A stretch of DNA of 64,000 nt from Tetraselmis striata (GCA_006384855.1 VCJN01000151.1:62001-126000), one strand, 5' to 3'. Counted from the stretch's first letter, positions 9,701 to 22,100 are shown. Made by a program: numbers and translations. Notes: generated by a model from the sequence alone, not told the origin.

Positions 9701-12700
9701 CCACCGGGGGGGTGGGGGGGGGGCAACCCGTATAACAGTCTATACGTGTACCCGTACACGGGCGGCGAGGCGGTAATAATCACACGGCGAGTAAGAAGCT
9801 GCCCTACAGATGTTAGAGGTCAGACGTCAAATGCAGACGGGACCATAGCGGAACTGTACTGAATGTTCTTACAGGTGGCAGGCAGCCCCACTCTGAATCT
9901 TATCATATTTAGGGGTTTCATTTATAATGGTGCCTTCTGCTTCTAGCTCATGTAATTATATAATGTATTTATAATGGTGCGCAGGCAGCGGTGCTAATAG
10001 AAAGCACACTGCCAGGACCCGCCAACCCCAAAGCTGCTGCCGCGAGAGCCCTATGATAATATAGACCTGGATTTGGGGTTACTAAGGTTTAAGGTGGGGC
10101 GGGGGCGGGGGCGGAGGGGGGGGTTTTAACAGCCGGGTTGAGTGCCACACGAGGCGGCGGAGACATCCACCGCGCAGCGCTGATGTGCAGCGGGGCGTGC
10201 TGCTGCATGCGCCGCCGCAGCGCACCTGTTGGGCGTGCTGCCCGCCATCTCCCTCGCCGTCACCAGCTCCGGGTGGACGTCGTCCCCAGGCGCGGCGGCG
10301 GTGCCTGGCGCGGCGGCGGAGAGCCGTTCCGCCGAGGCAAAGACTGCGGAGGGTGGGACAGGCGCGCGGTATCAGGGGACCGGTGGACGGGGGGCATGCC
10401 TGAGCTTGATGCTTGCAGCTACGGCGCGCTTGGATACTAGGGCGATTGGCGATCTGACTACATGCGGAGACTGGAGGGGTCCCTATGGAGGTTCCCTAAG
10501 GGGGATACACAATGGGACGAGAAGGAGGAATACGGAGGGATAGAGGAGGCGGATACAGATAAGTATGATTGGGAGGGGGTGTATGCAGAGCGGTTAAGGA
10601 TGAAGGCGGGTGAAGGCAGCGCAGGGTTGGCCAGGCATGCATGTGTATCTTGGGGTCGGCCCACTCAACACGGCGCGGATGTTCCAGCTTCAACACGGTG
10701 CAGATGGACTGAGTACAGCGGCGGCACTGGTTGTGCGGCGAGCGACGCTGCGCGTGGTGGACAGACCTGGGCAAACAGCGACTTGGGCACCTGCGTTTGT
10801 GTGCGAGAAGCGGGGGGGGGGGGGGGGGGTCCACCGTTGAGCTCGTCGTGGTGGGCGGTGACCCGCAGCACATCGCCCGGCGCAACCTGCGCGCGCCCAC
10901 ACAGCCCACACGGGCGCCGCCCATTTAGTCCACCCCTCCACAGCGGAGCCGCAAACCTATCGCTGGGAGCCTGATCATTCCGACCGACGACACCAACCAT
11001 CGACATGCAAAAGCAATTCATCGGGCAGACGCCAGAATCCAGCCTGATCGTTTCAACTAGTGTGTCACTGCCTGTAGAATTACCGTAATACCGTAGAATT
11101 GTTTTGCACCTTTGCGTCGGAGTATTCGCGCTTTATTCGTGCTGTGTTTTGAGTTACTTATGCATATTCATCCTTTTTCCCTCTTTGCGGGGGTCGAGTA
11201 CGTTGATTATTTGCAGACCGCTCCTGTTCGTACGGCGGTCTTAAATAGTGCTGATGGCCCAAAGGTAAGCTGCCGATGACGGAGCGGAACCGGACAAAGC
11301 TCACTGTTACAGACCGAGAAGGGCATACAGCCGCATGGCCATCAGCGGCCAAAGGGCAGCGGTGGTGTGTGTGGGTGGGGGGGCAACCGCACCTGGAAGG
11401 GCGCAGCCAGAGGGCACCAGCAGCTCTTCCAGTGGTCCCGCCACTGCTGCCGGCAGCCGGGCGGCGGGCCGAGCTCCATGCCGCCATCGCCGCCCTGCAG
11501 AGGCGGCGCCGTCAGCACCGTCAGCGCTGAAACAGGGAGCTGCGCACACCTGACTGATGGGCAGCTACGCGCATGGGACGCCCCGGACTTGAGCGCCAGA
11601 TCTAGAGACCGAGCGCGTTTCCTTCACCCCACAGGGAACTGGGAAACCCTGAAACCCTGATTGCGGGCTGCATTCTGCTCATCAACGAATACATGAGCCG
11701 GGCGCACCCGGAGTATGACATCACTACTGATGATTTGTTGACTGGTGTAGCAAAATGAGCCGGCACGGGTGATGACCCACGCGGCGCGGTGTAAAGATGG
11801 ACCAGTGCAGAGCTGGGCGGAAATTGATTCATAGCTGATGCTGCAACATAGGGAGTGGTTGCTAGGGGGGTGGGGGGGGGGGGGGGGGAGGGCGGCGCTC
11901 ACCTCTGCCGGGTCGGTGATCCAGGGCGGCGCGGTGGACAACAGCACCGTGGCGGCCTCGTCCATGGCCAGCTGCCACCAGAAGGCTAGCGCCACTGCTC
12001 GCCCGGCAGCGGTAGCCGCAACCTGCATTGGCCGCCAGGCACCAGCTACGCATCAATTGCCGCCCAGTGGGGCAGTGGTCCATCTTTACATCACCTCCCT
12101 TGGGGGGGCTGGGGTGCCGGGGGGGCTTTCTGGTCACCCATGCCCCATTTTGGGCCACTCCGGGTTGGAGACCACTTTCTGGGTCACCCACTATCTATGT
12201 CAAGCAGTTTGGGGCCACCCATGACCCTTCTCGGGCCACTCCACGTTGGAGGGGCACCATCTGGGCCACTCAAGCCTTCCAAGAGGTTTGGGTCACCCAT
12301 GCGCCTTTTGGGGTCTCCGCGGTCTTTTGGCCTCACCACATAAAAGAGATTGCGGACTCGGCCATTACAATTGCACGTGTACCTTTTCCTCCGTGTGACA
12401 CACCAGGCGCCACCCCCGCCTGCGCCCGCAATGGCAGGCAGCCTGGCGGCACCCCGCGCACCTCAGCGCTCTCCGTGCGGTCCACTGCGGGCGGCCGCCG
12501 CAGCTGAAAGCTCAGCAGCTCCACCGGCGGCGCCAGCGGGCGGACGTGCTCCGGCGGGAGGTGCAGCGCCTGCGTGGCGGTCGGGGGCGCAGACGAACAC
12601 CCCGGGGCGCACTCAACTTGGGAGGGGGGCAGGGGCGCATGTCGTTGAGCAGCCGGGCCAAAGTGCCAATGAGTGCCGCGGGTGAGACCGGACCGCGCCG

Positions 12701-15462
12701 ACCCCAACAAGCACTGCACATGTGCCCACAACGGAATCCGCGAAACAGACTATGCAAGGCGATCCTGCACACCACTCACTCGGTAATGCAAGCCTACACC
12801 ACGATGCAGTCTTTACCTCTGCGGGCGCCGTTGAGGCAACAACAGCAACACTGCAAGCAAGACGACTGCTGCCCTGCCGGAGAGAAGTACAATATAGACA
12901 AACCTTTCATGCAATCACATCAACTGCCCGTACGGCTTGCGCGCGACCCCCATGTGAAGCTTCGAATGCGGGCTCCCGTCAGTGCGTGGGCGGGTGGGTG
13001 GCGTTTAGTCCTAGCGGAGATGCGGGGGGTGACGGACCACGAAACCAATCATACCAGTGATGACAATCCAAACCTTGTGGAAAGACACCCAGGAGGCATT
13101 CTCAGGTGAGTGCGGGCAGGGTGTTTGATGGCGTTTGGCTGTAGCACGGGCCCGATCATTGCCGGGACTTGAGGTGTATGCAGTGGGGCGCTCACCCGCA
13201 TCGTCTGTAGGTCGCCGCTGCCTGGGGCGCCTCCTGCCGGGAAGGGCGGCGGGCTGCAGCGCTCCAACCACGAGCTTTCCACCAGCTGGAAGAAGCAGCG
13301 CGCGGAGGCGGGCACCACGGCGGCGCCGGCCTGCAAGGAGGAGAGGGTGGGAAATTAGGGGGGACGACAACCCAGGGGGAGAAGGCGCCACACGGGCCTT
13401 GTTGTGTGGCGATCCCAACATTGGCCACTGTCCTGACTGACTCAACAATGAAACACTAGACGGTGTAGCCCGAAATGGGCCTCCGCCCTCACTGACCCAA
13501 ACATGATTCACAGGACGGACGAGCCAGAAAGTGGGCCACTATCCTCGCCGACCCAAAACATGGATCGCTAGACTGAGTCACCAGAAAATGGGTCACGATC
13601 CTCACTGACCCAAACATGGACAGTTAGACCGAAATGGGTCTCCGCCCTCACTGACCCAAACATGGACAGTTAGACCGAAATGGGTCACGATCTTCACTGA
13701 CCCAAACATGGACAGTTCGACCGAAATGGGTCTCCGCCCTCACTGACCCAAACATGATTCACAAGACGGACAATCCAGAAAATGGGTCACGCTCCTCACT
13801 GACCCAAACATGGACAGTTCGACCGAAATGGGCCTCCGCCCTCACTGACCCAAACATGATTCACAAGACGGACAAGCCAGAAAGTGGGCCACTATCCTCG
13901 CCGACCCGAAACATGGATCGCTAGACTGAGTCACCAGAAAATGGGTCACGCTCCTCACTGACCCAAACATGGACAGTTAGACCGAAATGGGTCTCCGCCC
14001 TCACTGACCCAAACATGATTCACAAGACGGACAAGCCAGAAAGTGGGCCACTATCCTCGCCGACCCGAAACATGGATCGCTAGACTGAGTCACCAGAAAA
14101 TGGGCGACCACGCGCGTTGACCTTATTAGGACGACTGATTGCACGGACGGTAACGTATTAGGGCGGCGGGAGAGGTTAATGCGGGGAATGAGGAGGGAGG
14201 TTGTTGGGGGTTGTTGGGGGTTGTTGGGGGGCTTGTCCTCTTTGAGGCTGCTTAGCGTGCCCAATAACAACATCAAAGGGGAGTCACTTAGCAACCCCCC
14301 CCCCCCCCCCCCCCCCCGACCCTCACGCCCCCGCATCCCCATGCCGCACGAATCCCTGCCTGCTCTGCCCACCACGCCCCTCCCCAGAACGGGCGCCTTA
14401 TGCCTCTGGTAGTTGAGGAAAGTCAGCGATTCTAGAGGCAGCTCTCCCCCCCCCCCCCCCACCAGGCGTTCCGTCCCCCGTCCGCCCACCGGCCTCCGCT
14501 CCCCCCCCCCCCCCCCTGCTTCTCCTTTCTCCAAGCAGTCCTCAGCCCCAGCTAGGGGTGCGTCCGCAAGTGGGCCACAGCCCCACCTGCAGGAGCGCCG
14601 GCACCGCATGGCGCAGGGTGGGCAGCAGCCCCTCCCCGAGCAGCTCCGAATCAAAGATCTCCGTCACCAGCACGTCCGCTCGGCGCGGCAGGCAGGCGGC
14701 CGGGGCGGCGCCCCCTGGGGGACGGGCGGCGCGGCGGCGTTGGCGTCCATGTGGATGTGCGGAAGGCGGGGAGCCAACGCCCGGGCTGTCCGGTGGTGCC
14801 TGTGCCTTTGTGACTGCACCGCGACGCTCGTTTGGCCCCCGCAGAGCCGCCACCCCCTCCCTACATCATCATGCCACCATCCCATCCCCGGCGCCCATGC
14901 CCTCCTGCCAGTGGTACCGGGCCGCGCACCCTCGCGCGCCGCCTCGCCAGCGACGCCGAGATCGTTGCTGCGGTGAGGGAGCACCGACACCGCGTCTGAC
15001 AGCCCGTTGGCGGCGACCACTCGCTTGGCTAGGCTGGCCATGGGTGGGAACACCTGCGCAGCGATACGGGTAGGGATGGTGAGAGGCGGCGCGGGGGGGG
15101 GAGCAACGGAGTGGCTGCAGCCGTCCGGAGCGCCCTCCGCGACGTTGCAAGCAGCGTGGCTGTTTGCTTGCATGCCGGACAGCAAAAGAACCATCGCTTA
15201 AGATACCCCATTGCGGCCCCGCTCCCCCACTCCCGGCGACAGCGCTAGCACATGGGCGGTCCTGCTTCCTGGTGGGTGGACCCGGGGGGGGGGGGGGGGG
15301 GGCAGTTGGCGATGCGGCGGGCGGGTGGCGGCGGCGCACCTCGCAGGCCGTCACACTGCCGGCATCGCCTCCCGCCAGGCGCGCCGCCATCATCGCCAGC
15401 AGCCCCGTACCTGTCCCGATGTCCAGCACGTGGTGTCCTGCGTGGGGTGGCGCCATGCAAAA

Positions 15463-15493
<31 letters not shown>

Positions 15494-16733
15494 CTTCACT
15501 CTGTGGGCATGCCTTGTCATGGTTGGCGCCATTTGACGACGCCTCTGTACGGATCAGCCGCCTGGCGCAGGCGCTGGCGCACATTCAAGAAAACACTGCT
15601 ATCAGACCGGTGTCTACCTTTTCCCACCGAAAAGCATGCGACTACGCAGCGAATGTGTGCATAGAGGTAGGAGGTGGCCGCTAGGCACGCTGAAGCAGTC
15701 TTGTGCCCGGGGAGTCTCACAGGTACGCTGGCACCGGGACGAAATTTGGACCATAAGCGCCTCAAACCGGGGTTGCATGCTACCTATGGTACGTTGTGGT
15801 TAAACGCGCCCAGATCTGAGGCACGGTGGGGGCCAAAGGGCATCACCCGGCCCCAATGGGGTGCCTGCCTGTAGCCCGGATGCTGCCTATTGATGTGCTC
15901 ATTAGCGACCGGCATCTCGTGTAATGGAATCTTTCACTCCCCTCCCCCCTCCCCCTCCTCTCTCTCTTACTCGCCGCCTGTAGGAACTTTGCGGTGTGGT
16001 GCAGCTCAAGTTTTGCCTATGTTTGATCTTTGGCAGGCAGGGCAGGTTCTTATCCGCAGTAATGTTACTAGTGCGTTGGCGCCTGTAGTGCCAGCACATG
16101 CTAGACCTCCCAGCCGTCACGTGTCATCCCCTTGCCACCCGCAGCATGCAGATGGGCGACGACGGTGTGGCTGAGACAGCAAGGCGGGGTATGCATGCCG
16201 CGTGGTGTGTTGGGCAGAGGAATGAGCTAGTGTGACAGCGGTGAGCATGCTGGCCGCCACCGCGAAGGCGGCCACACCTGGCCGCACCGCCGCCCGTAGG
16301 CCGGCGAGATAGGCGCGGTTGCGGTACGTGTCGTTCACCATGTCCAGGTAGGAGGACGCGGCCACGAAGGCGGAGCTGTCGTCCGCAGGGTCGCCATCCC
16401 CTGGGGCATGCGGGGAAATGTGTGCCTGTGAGCACCATCAGGCTGCCGTGGCTGCGCCATCAGGCTGCTGTTGGGCCATGTACCCGAAGCTGAGCGTGCT
16501 CGAGGATTGCCACACCCCTCTCCTTTCAGGAACAGGTGGGACGGAGGCTTGCCTACGCCCCCCCCCCCCCCCCCCCCCGCGCGGTTGCTGGCGATCAGGC
16601 GCAGGTCGGGGCGTGCAGGCGGCGTGTTGGGTGGAGCTGAGCCTACTAGCTGCTCGGCGGGCGGCTCACCGTCGGCGGCCACCGGCACCCACTCATACTC
16701 GCCGCTCACCACGTTCAGCCGCTGCGCGAACAT
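6763..16733 (-). CDS. PRMT7: Protein arginine N-methyltransferase 7 (type III, tandem PRMT module)
   Basis: It transfers methyl groups from S-adenosylmethionine to arginine; PRMT7 enzymes make monomethylarginine. Exons (minus): 16733-16670, 16400-16278, 15437-15340, 15053-14930, 14714-14587, 13330-13196, 12713-12414 (start uncertain), 12022-11903, 11494-11393, 10886-10835, 10343-10226, 9589-9514, 9312-9199, 8856-8657, 7895-7659, 7450-7324, 7183-7028, 6918-6763. All introns are GT-AG, every phase agrees, and the total is 2,430 nt (about 809 aa; animal PRMT7 is about 690). Residues 67-76 carry motif I (LDIGTGTGLL). The double-E loop is E155-x8-E164 in TEIFDSELLGEG. QWRDHW in exon 9 and EPFY in exon 14 match the family. 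The second module has a degenerate motif I (AVLGDSTP), as in known PRMT7. The start at MFAQRLN is chosen by family alignment; an in-frame ATG lies at 16847. A short piece after exon 13 may be missing (an unseen microexon). Confidence 0.92.
9371..9435. repeat. AT microsatellite in PRMT7 intron 12
   Basis: About 60 bp of tatatagatatatattcatacatat-type sequence lie between exons 12 and 13, beside GC-rich exons. Confidence 0.8.
11085..11240 (+). repeat. Dispersed repeat D, copy 2 (in PRMT7 intron 9)
   Basis: It contains the same ordered blocks as 4085-4270 (gaattgttttgcacctt, cggagtattcg, ttcgtgctgt, gcgggggtcg). It sits inside PRMT7 intron 9, so the repeat has moved or been copied into a gene. 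Confidence 0.6.
12105..12335. repeat. Imperfect tandem repeat in PRMT7 intron 7
   Basis: Four or so degenerate units are built around gggtcacccatg...gggccactcc...ttgga. They probably arose in the same way as the larger array in intron 5, whose units share gggtcac and gggccact words. Confidence 0.65.
13425..14110. repeat. Higher-order minisatellite in PRMT7 intron 5
   Basis: Units of about 46 and 56 bp alternate around the shared core actgacccaaacatg. One type carries gacagttagaccgaaatggg, the other ttcacaagacggacaagcc followed by gtgggccactatcctcg. At least twelve cores are visible and the order of unit types is itself partly repeated. It lies wholly inside intron 5 (13331-14586) and does not disturb the splice sites. 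Confidence 0.85.
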
Positions 16734-17044
16734 GATCGCTACCGCCGGCAGAGCGTCTCCGGCCCGACGATAAAAATGATCAGATGAGTCAGGGATGAGC
16801 TGTTCAAACTCCGCACGCGGGGCGAGGGCCTGACACAAGTATGGCAAAAATAGGCACCTGCTCGCCCTGCGCCGACCGACGGTTCGGGCGCGCGCTTTTA
16901 GGCTCGACCTGCTGGTTCGTATGCGCTCTACCTATCTATAGCGCTATAGAGCGACTAGACAGTAATCCTTGGCGCGACTGCGACCCTGTGGATAGGGGTG
17001 CCGCCCTAAAGATTGGGTCGATCCTATACTATTCCTACCATATT
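16734..17044. other. Upstream region of PRMT7
   Basis: This region should hold the PRMT7 promoter and 5' UTR on the minus strand. A 14-bp perfect palindrome, ctatagcgctatag, lies near 16936. No TATA-like element can be assigned with confidence. Confidence 0.35.
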
Positions 17045-17175
17045 TAAAATTACGAGGTGAGTCTGTCTGTCTGTCTGAGTCTGTCGCCTGCTTTCGGAAC
17101 AGTTTCGCATAGATTATTAGAAAAATCAACAATGTATCCGTTAAGGATTCCGTAATAATTCCGCGCAGGCCAAAC
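17045..17175 (+). repeat. Direct repeat flanking family B copy 1, left copy
   Basis: About 130 bp beginning attacgaggtgagtctgtctg and containing ttcggaacagtttcgcata and caatgtatccgtta. A similar copy is at 20745-20895, so the two flank family B copy 1. They may be element flanks, remnants of another repeat, or part of the GC-rich duplication to the right. Confidence 0.7.
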
Positions 17176-17179
17176 GAAC

Positions 17180-20100
17180 CGTCGTCCCGCTTTCGTGCGC
17201 TGACGACCTGTACCTTTCGCGGAGAGGCGCATGACCGAACTCGTGCGCTCATGGGACGACGCGCGCACTGAGGCGTTATACGCCGGACATGCCCGCCAGC
17301 GTCGAACGGGCGCCGATCTCTTTGCGGCGCTGCTCGTTGGCACCGCAGACACTGTTGTGGCGTTGGTGGAGGACGGAGAGTTCTCCAGAGCGGCGGGCCG
17401 ACTATCTTCTAAGGGTATGGGCGACCTATCCGATTCTTCTATCCTCGCCCAGCTGCGCGACAAGCACCCATCCCGTAGCCACCCGATCTTCGACGCCGCA
17501 TATGACATTCCGGTCGACGAGGCTGCCATGACGGTGGACATGCGCGTGCCGTACCAGCAACTCAAGCAGCACGTGGCGGCGGGGCCCTCAGGCATGCGCA
17601 ACGAGTATCTCCGCTGCTTGGTGGGCGAATACGCCCCGGCGTCCGGGCATGCGGCGGTCCGCGCCATGTCGGAGGTTGCCTCCATGTACCTCCAAGGTCG
17701 CCTGCCCGGGTGGTTCAACCGGCTCTTCGCCTCTGCTAGGCTCGTGGCACATGTCAAGAAGCTAGGCGAGGGGAGGGCCCCGGACGTGCGGTTTGTGGCA
17801 GTCGGGGAGGCGGAGCGGCGCGCAGCGGAGCGGGCAGTGGTGGACAACATGAAGGAGGCATATGTGTCGGTGCTTGCTCCATCTCAACTCGGCGTTGGCA
17901 TTTCCGCGGGCGACTCTATGCTCATCCACGGCGTCCGGCTCATCGCCGAGAAGCTTGGCCCACGTGCCGTCATCGTTCACACCGACCTTCGCAACGCTTA
18001 CAACGAGGCATGGCGCCGCACCATCATCCAACGCCACATCGATTGCTCTCCACTACACCCTGTCATCCCTGCGCTCATGTCCTCCCTCTACACGAATTTG
18101 TATCTGGTCGTGGACGACCGGTCCGCCCCCATGCGGTCGGAGGACGGCGTGCAACAAGGCGCACCGACTTCCACTGGCCACGACTTCCTTTTGTGTCGCG
18201 ATTCACCCCGAGGTGCCGCAGTGTGACAGCACGTTGGAGGTCACTGACGAGGCGGCGCGCTTCAACGCCGACGATGGATTGTTGGTGGGCCTCGCATAGC
18301 ACGTCTGGCCGGCTCTTCACGCCTTCCGCACGTCCATCAAGGCGAGGTGCGCTTCGACAAGATGCACGCATACAGCGCAGACATGGAGGCCGCGCGGCGT
18401 AAGGCTCCGGCCGACATCGAGCGGCCCGAGCTAGATGGCCATCACGGCATCGCGGTCCTCAACGTGCCGCTCGCCAGAGTATTTGCAGGCGTACATGCGC
18501 GGCAAGGCGGAGGAGCTATAAGAGGAGGTGGACGCTAGCCTGAGCAAGCTCCTATCTGCCAAGCCTAGCCGTCGGTACACCCACGCCCCGCATCACCACG
18601 CATGGGCACTGCTCAAGCATTGCATGCAGCACAAGGCGGGGTATTGGCTCCGCAATTGTCTTCCGTCCGAGTGGAGGCCTTTGCGGAGGCGGTGGATGCC
18701 ACCGTCCCCGCAGCGGTCGAGCGGGTGCTAGGGGTTTCTTGTGATCCCTCCACGTACGGCACCGACACCAATCCGGTGGTCACCGATTTCCTGGCGGAGC
18801 TTTTTCACGACCCTGACCCCATGGCAGCGGAGGCGGCTACCTTGAGCGAGGATGCAGTGGCCAGGGCGCGCAGCAGGCTTCACCTCCCCACTTAGTTGAA
18901 GGGAGCTGGCATCCGCCGCATGGCTACCGTTCGTGATGCCGCCTTTATCGGCTGCATGAATGCCATCCTCCCAAGGTTCCTGACTAGTAACTCCGGCACC
19001 AACACCCCCACCCCTGGTTTCTTTGACCAACAGCTCGGGTCCGTACTTGGCCGAGGCAGCTTCAACGCAACTTCTTCCGCCCGCCGGTATGATCACTTCC
19101 TCAACGATGCTCATGGGTCGGACAGCTACGCCGCGGAGATGCGCGAGGCGTGGGGCCGCCTCCAAGCGGCTATTGCTGGCCATCTCGGCGACGCAGATGC
19201 GTGCGTGATGGAACGGGAAGTGGAGGCTGCGTCGGGCTCCCAAAATAAAGGAGCTGACGGTATTTCTAGACCAGGCGAACAACTCTCGGCTTCGAAATGA
19301 GGTGTGCGCTCTCCCTATCACAAGTAGGGAACGGATCTCGTTCAACCAGCTCGCCGCGGCGTCGGGCATGTGGACAGTGGTCATCCCCACCGCGCGGACG
19401 GTAATGACTCCGCATGAGTTGCGGGAGGTCGCTGCCGGGTACTTCTTTCTGCCTAGCCCGTGCTTGGCCCCGGTGGTTGGGAGCCAGATCATTCTGCCCT
19501 CGACGGAGCACAACCCCGTCACTGGTGACCTTTATGGCGACGCGCTCATGAATCTCTTGGCGCATGGAGACGCTCATTGGCGTGTACAGCACGACGCTAT
19601 CGCAGACGCCTTCCGCGATCACTGTGTTCACGACCTAGGTATCGTAGTACGGCGGGAGGTGGATGACTTGTTCCAGCAGGCAGTGCCTCTAGGCAACACC
19701 GTACCCAGGGATGAACTCAAGGACCTAGAGCCGGACGCAGAGCTCTCCCTTCCGGAGTTCAACGTCGTGACCGGGAGCTATGATCCCCGGAGCTTTAAGT
19801 CCACGCTGCTGGAGTTCAAGACTATGCGGTACGGGGTCAAGTACACTGCAATAATGCCCCGGGCCACAGCTGCGGATCGGTTTGAGCGCTCCTTGTTGGG
19901 CGACATACAACGGGGGTTGGCAGCGCGGGATGCGGCGTGGCACAACACGGAGCCCGGACAGAAGGGTCCTCTTCGAGACATTCTGGACATGTCGGAGCAC
20001 ACGGGCATGGTCTTCGGCACAGTGGGTGAGGTGAGCAAGGGGGTGCGCCGCACAGTGCGCGGTATCGCATGCTTGGCTGCGGATCGGGGTGCCCTCTTAT

Positions 20101-20390
20101 TATCGCGGGGCACTCGGTGCACCACCCGGGCTCACCAGGAGGCCTTGCTCGCAAGAGATTTCCTCGGGGTCTTGAGCTTGGTGGCCGCTCGAGAGCGTGC
20201 TCGCTGCCTCATCAGACGGCGCAGATTCGTTTGCCATCCCGTTGCTGAAGCTGCACAGCACATCCACAGCACAGCATCCACACACACATGTGCACGCATG
20301 GCCCGGACTCTGAACCGTGTGCGCATCACTCATCCATCCCGCCGCCGAGCGGGATGCGGGCCGCTTTTTGGAGGCTTGATGTGTTGATTT
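17180..20390 (+). mobile_element. Retroelement family B, copy 1
   Basis: The longest continuous family B copy in the window. It holds an RT domain, a linker and a C-terminal restriction-like endonuclease region, with no LTR. The 5' boundary is approximate: similarity to copy 3 starts just before the ATG at 17231. The 3' end near 20390 is the limit of the coding-like sequence; no poly(A) is seen. It lies between 130-bp direct repeats (17045-17175 and 20745-20895). Confidence 0.75.
17231..20387 (+). pseudogene. Family B RT/endonuclease polyprotein, broken
   Basis: An intact frame runs 17231-18226 and contains RT motif A (TDLRNAYNEAWRR) and the start of motif B (GVQQGAP). A frameshift near 18165-18175 breaks motif B. 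Motif C is FNADDG (about 18265), with ADD as the catalytic core. Further breaks are TAG at 18297, a small deletion near 18345, TAG at 18893 and a frameshift near 19245. A C-terminal frame from 19302 carries GDAHWRVQHDAIADAF and LLEFKTMRYG. The latter, with the preceding PDAELSLPEF segment, fits a PD-(D/E)xK restriction-like endonuclease. The element therefore cannot mobilise itself. Copy 2 has the same two TAG codons; copy 3 lacks both. Confidence 0.8.
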
Positions 20391-20444
20391 TCTAGTACTA
20401 CTTTCAGCAGTAGGTGGATTTGTTACCGTCCTTTTTGTAATTCA

Positions 20445-21245
20445 CACCGGTACGGGTACTGTACCGGCCGCCCGGCCGCCGCCGGTAGTCGGGCCGGTAG
20501 TCGCCGTTCGTCAGGTCTACGAGACGGGCATAGCGCGCAGCGCCAGGCCCGCTGCGTGGACCGGACCCGAACGCCGGACGCCGGACGACCGTCGCCCGTC
20601 CGCCTCGCCGCCCGTCCGTCAACGGATGCCGGGCCCCGGGTCGGCGTGTGGGCGGACGCAGGGCTGTACAATGTAGCAAGCACCACGATTGTTCCTTGCG
20701 GCTCGCTGGAATTCACTCTCCGCCTGCAACGGGTCTACTTGCATTAATTACGAGGTAAGTCTGTCTGTTTGTGAGTTTGTCTGTCTGTCTGTCGCCAACT
20801 TTCGGAACAGTTTCGCATATATTTTTAGAAAAATCGACAATGTATCCGTTATAAATTCCGTAATAATTCCACGTAGGACAAAATAGCCGCCGCGCTTACC
20901 TGCTGACTACTACCTCCACCGGTAAGGGTACTAGGCGCCCGGTCGCCGCCAGTCTCGGGCCGGTCGTCGCCGTTCGTTTGGTCTACGGCGCGGGCGTGGC
21001 GCGAAGCGCCGAGCCCGCCGCGTGGACCGGACCCGGACGTCGGACGCCGTCGTTCGTCCGTCGCCGGACGCAACGCCGGACGATCGTCGCCTGTCCGCCT
21101 CGCCGCCCGTCGGTCGACGGACGCCGGGCCCCGGGTCGGCGGGTCGTTTGACGCGGGGCTGTACAATGTAGCGACTACTGCCGGCACGATTCATCCTTGC
21201 GGATCTATGGATTCCACACTCATGTAACGGGTCTACTTGTACAAC
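20445..21245 (+). repeat. Tandem duplication of a GC-rich block
   Basis: Two copies of a roughly 300-bp GC-rich block (about 20445-20740 and 20910-21240) lie about 468 bp apart. Both contain gtcgccgttcgt, gccgcccgtc, gccgggccccgggtcgg and ggctgtacaatgtagc. Both end with acgggtctacttg. The AT-richer spacer (20745-20895) is the right copy of the direct repeat also seen at 17045. No open frame is convincing. Confidence 0.75.
20745..20895 (+). repeat. Direct repeat flanking family B copy 1, right copy
   Basis: It matches 17045-17175 in the same orientation (attacgaggtaagtctgtctg, ttcggaacagtttcgcata, caatgtatccgtta, attccgtaataattcc), with scattered differences. Confidence 0.7.
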
Positions 21246-21344
21246 AGGTGATAATCCTTAGTTATTAGATAGTTACATATTAATGTACAGAGATAGCGAC
21301 GGTACGCAGCAGGGTTGGGCTGCATTCCACTTTCCAGTTCTACA

Positions 21345-21535
21345 GGCTGCAGTGCAGTACTGCAGCCTGCAGTGCAATACTACAGCATGCAGTGCAGCCT
21401 GCAGTACTGCAGTATACACTGCAGGCTGCAGTGCAGGTTGCAGTTGCGGGCTGCAGTGCAGGCTGCAGTGCATGCTGCAGTCAACAAGTTGCAGCACTGC
21501 AGGCTGTAGTGCAGGCTGCAGTAGCACTGAAACGG
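21345..21535. repeat. CTGCAG-rich subterminal repeat of the hAT element
   Basis: About 190 bp of near-continuous ctgcagtgcag and gcaggctgcag units. They are palindromic at the hexamer level and could serve as reiterated transposase-binding sites. The same words recur at 23130-23205 and throughout 56870-57250. Confidence 0.8.
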
Positions 21536-21749
21536 CTGATTATAGGGAAGGGCGGGACAGTGAAGGGCAAAGGGGAAGCCATGGCGGATGCACAGGGGCA
21601 GCAATTGTGGTGGAAGATGTAATATATCATTAAATTGCCTACAAAGGGGAAAAGCCTACTGTGTATACATTTGTGTTTGTCCAACGATGATGTCCCAACG
21701 CATGCATAGTGAAACACGCGTAAAAAAGCATGATGGCATAAAAACCCCT

Positions 21750-22100
21750 CTAATCCCCCGCCTCCTCATCCGCTTGCTCGGCTCTATACTTCTCCAGCAT
21801 AAACTCCGCCGCTTCCCATTGAATGCGGTTGGCCTTCCCCTCGCCCTCGCCCTCGAGGACCTGGCTTGCCAGCCAATCCTCTCCGCATGGCTTGAGTAGA
21901 TCCGCCGCCACGGCGCTGAAAGCAGCCTCCCCGTAGTACGACGCCAATAGCTCCCTGACCTTGGCATCCAAGTCCAGGTTCCTCTGAATAAAGACGCAGG
22001 CACCCAAGTTATCCAAGTTCATTATATTTCTTAAGTGTATGGTGATAAGACCAGCAAGACATGAGAACACGCGCTCGCACTCAATTTGTGAACCCGGCAC
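21750..22100 (-). pseudogene. hAT transposase C-terminal dimerisation domain, remnant
   Basis: This 116-residue frame begins with SQIECERVFSCLAGLI and continues LDNLGACVFI. This is the ordered pattern of the hAT C-terminal dimerisation domain (S-x-x-x-E-R-x-F-S, then N-x-x-x-x-x-x-F-I). An acidic tail follows. The catalytic DDE region is not found elsewhere in the 1.9-kb element, so this copy is non-autonomous. The stop at 21750 looks like the natural end of the protein. The start is arbitrary. Confidence 0.75.

Noticed and set aside
10680..10800. Extra PRMT7 exon between exons 10 and 11
   Set aside because: Exon 10 ends in phase 1 and joins directly in phase to the exon starting at 10343, giving HHDELN-VFASAERLS, which fits the family. 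The intervening frames do not.
13425..14110. CRISPR-like repeat-spacer appearance
   Set aside because: Units are contiguous tandem variants without unique spacers, and they lie in an intron of a eukaryotic gene.
17050..17850. 266-codon minus-strand ORF opposite family B copy 1
   Set aside because: Antisense shadow of the RT frame, which has recognisable motifs on the plus strand.
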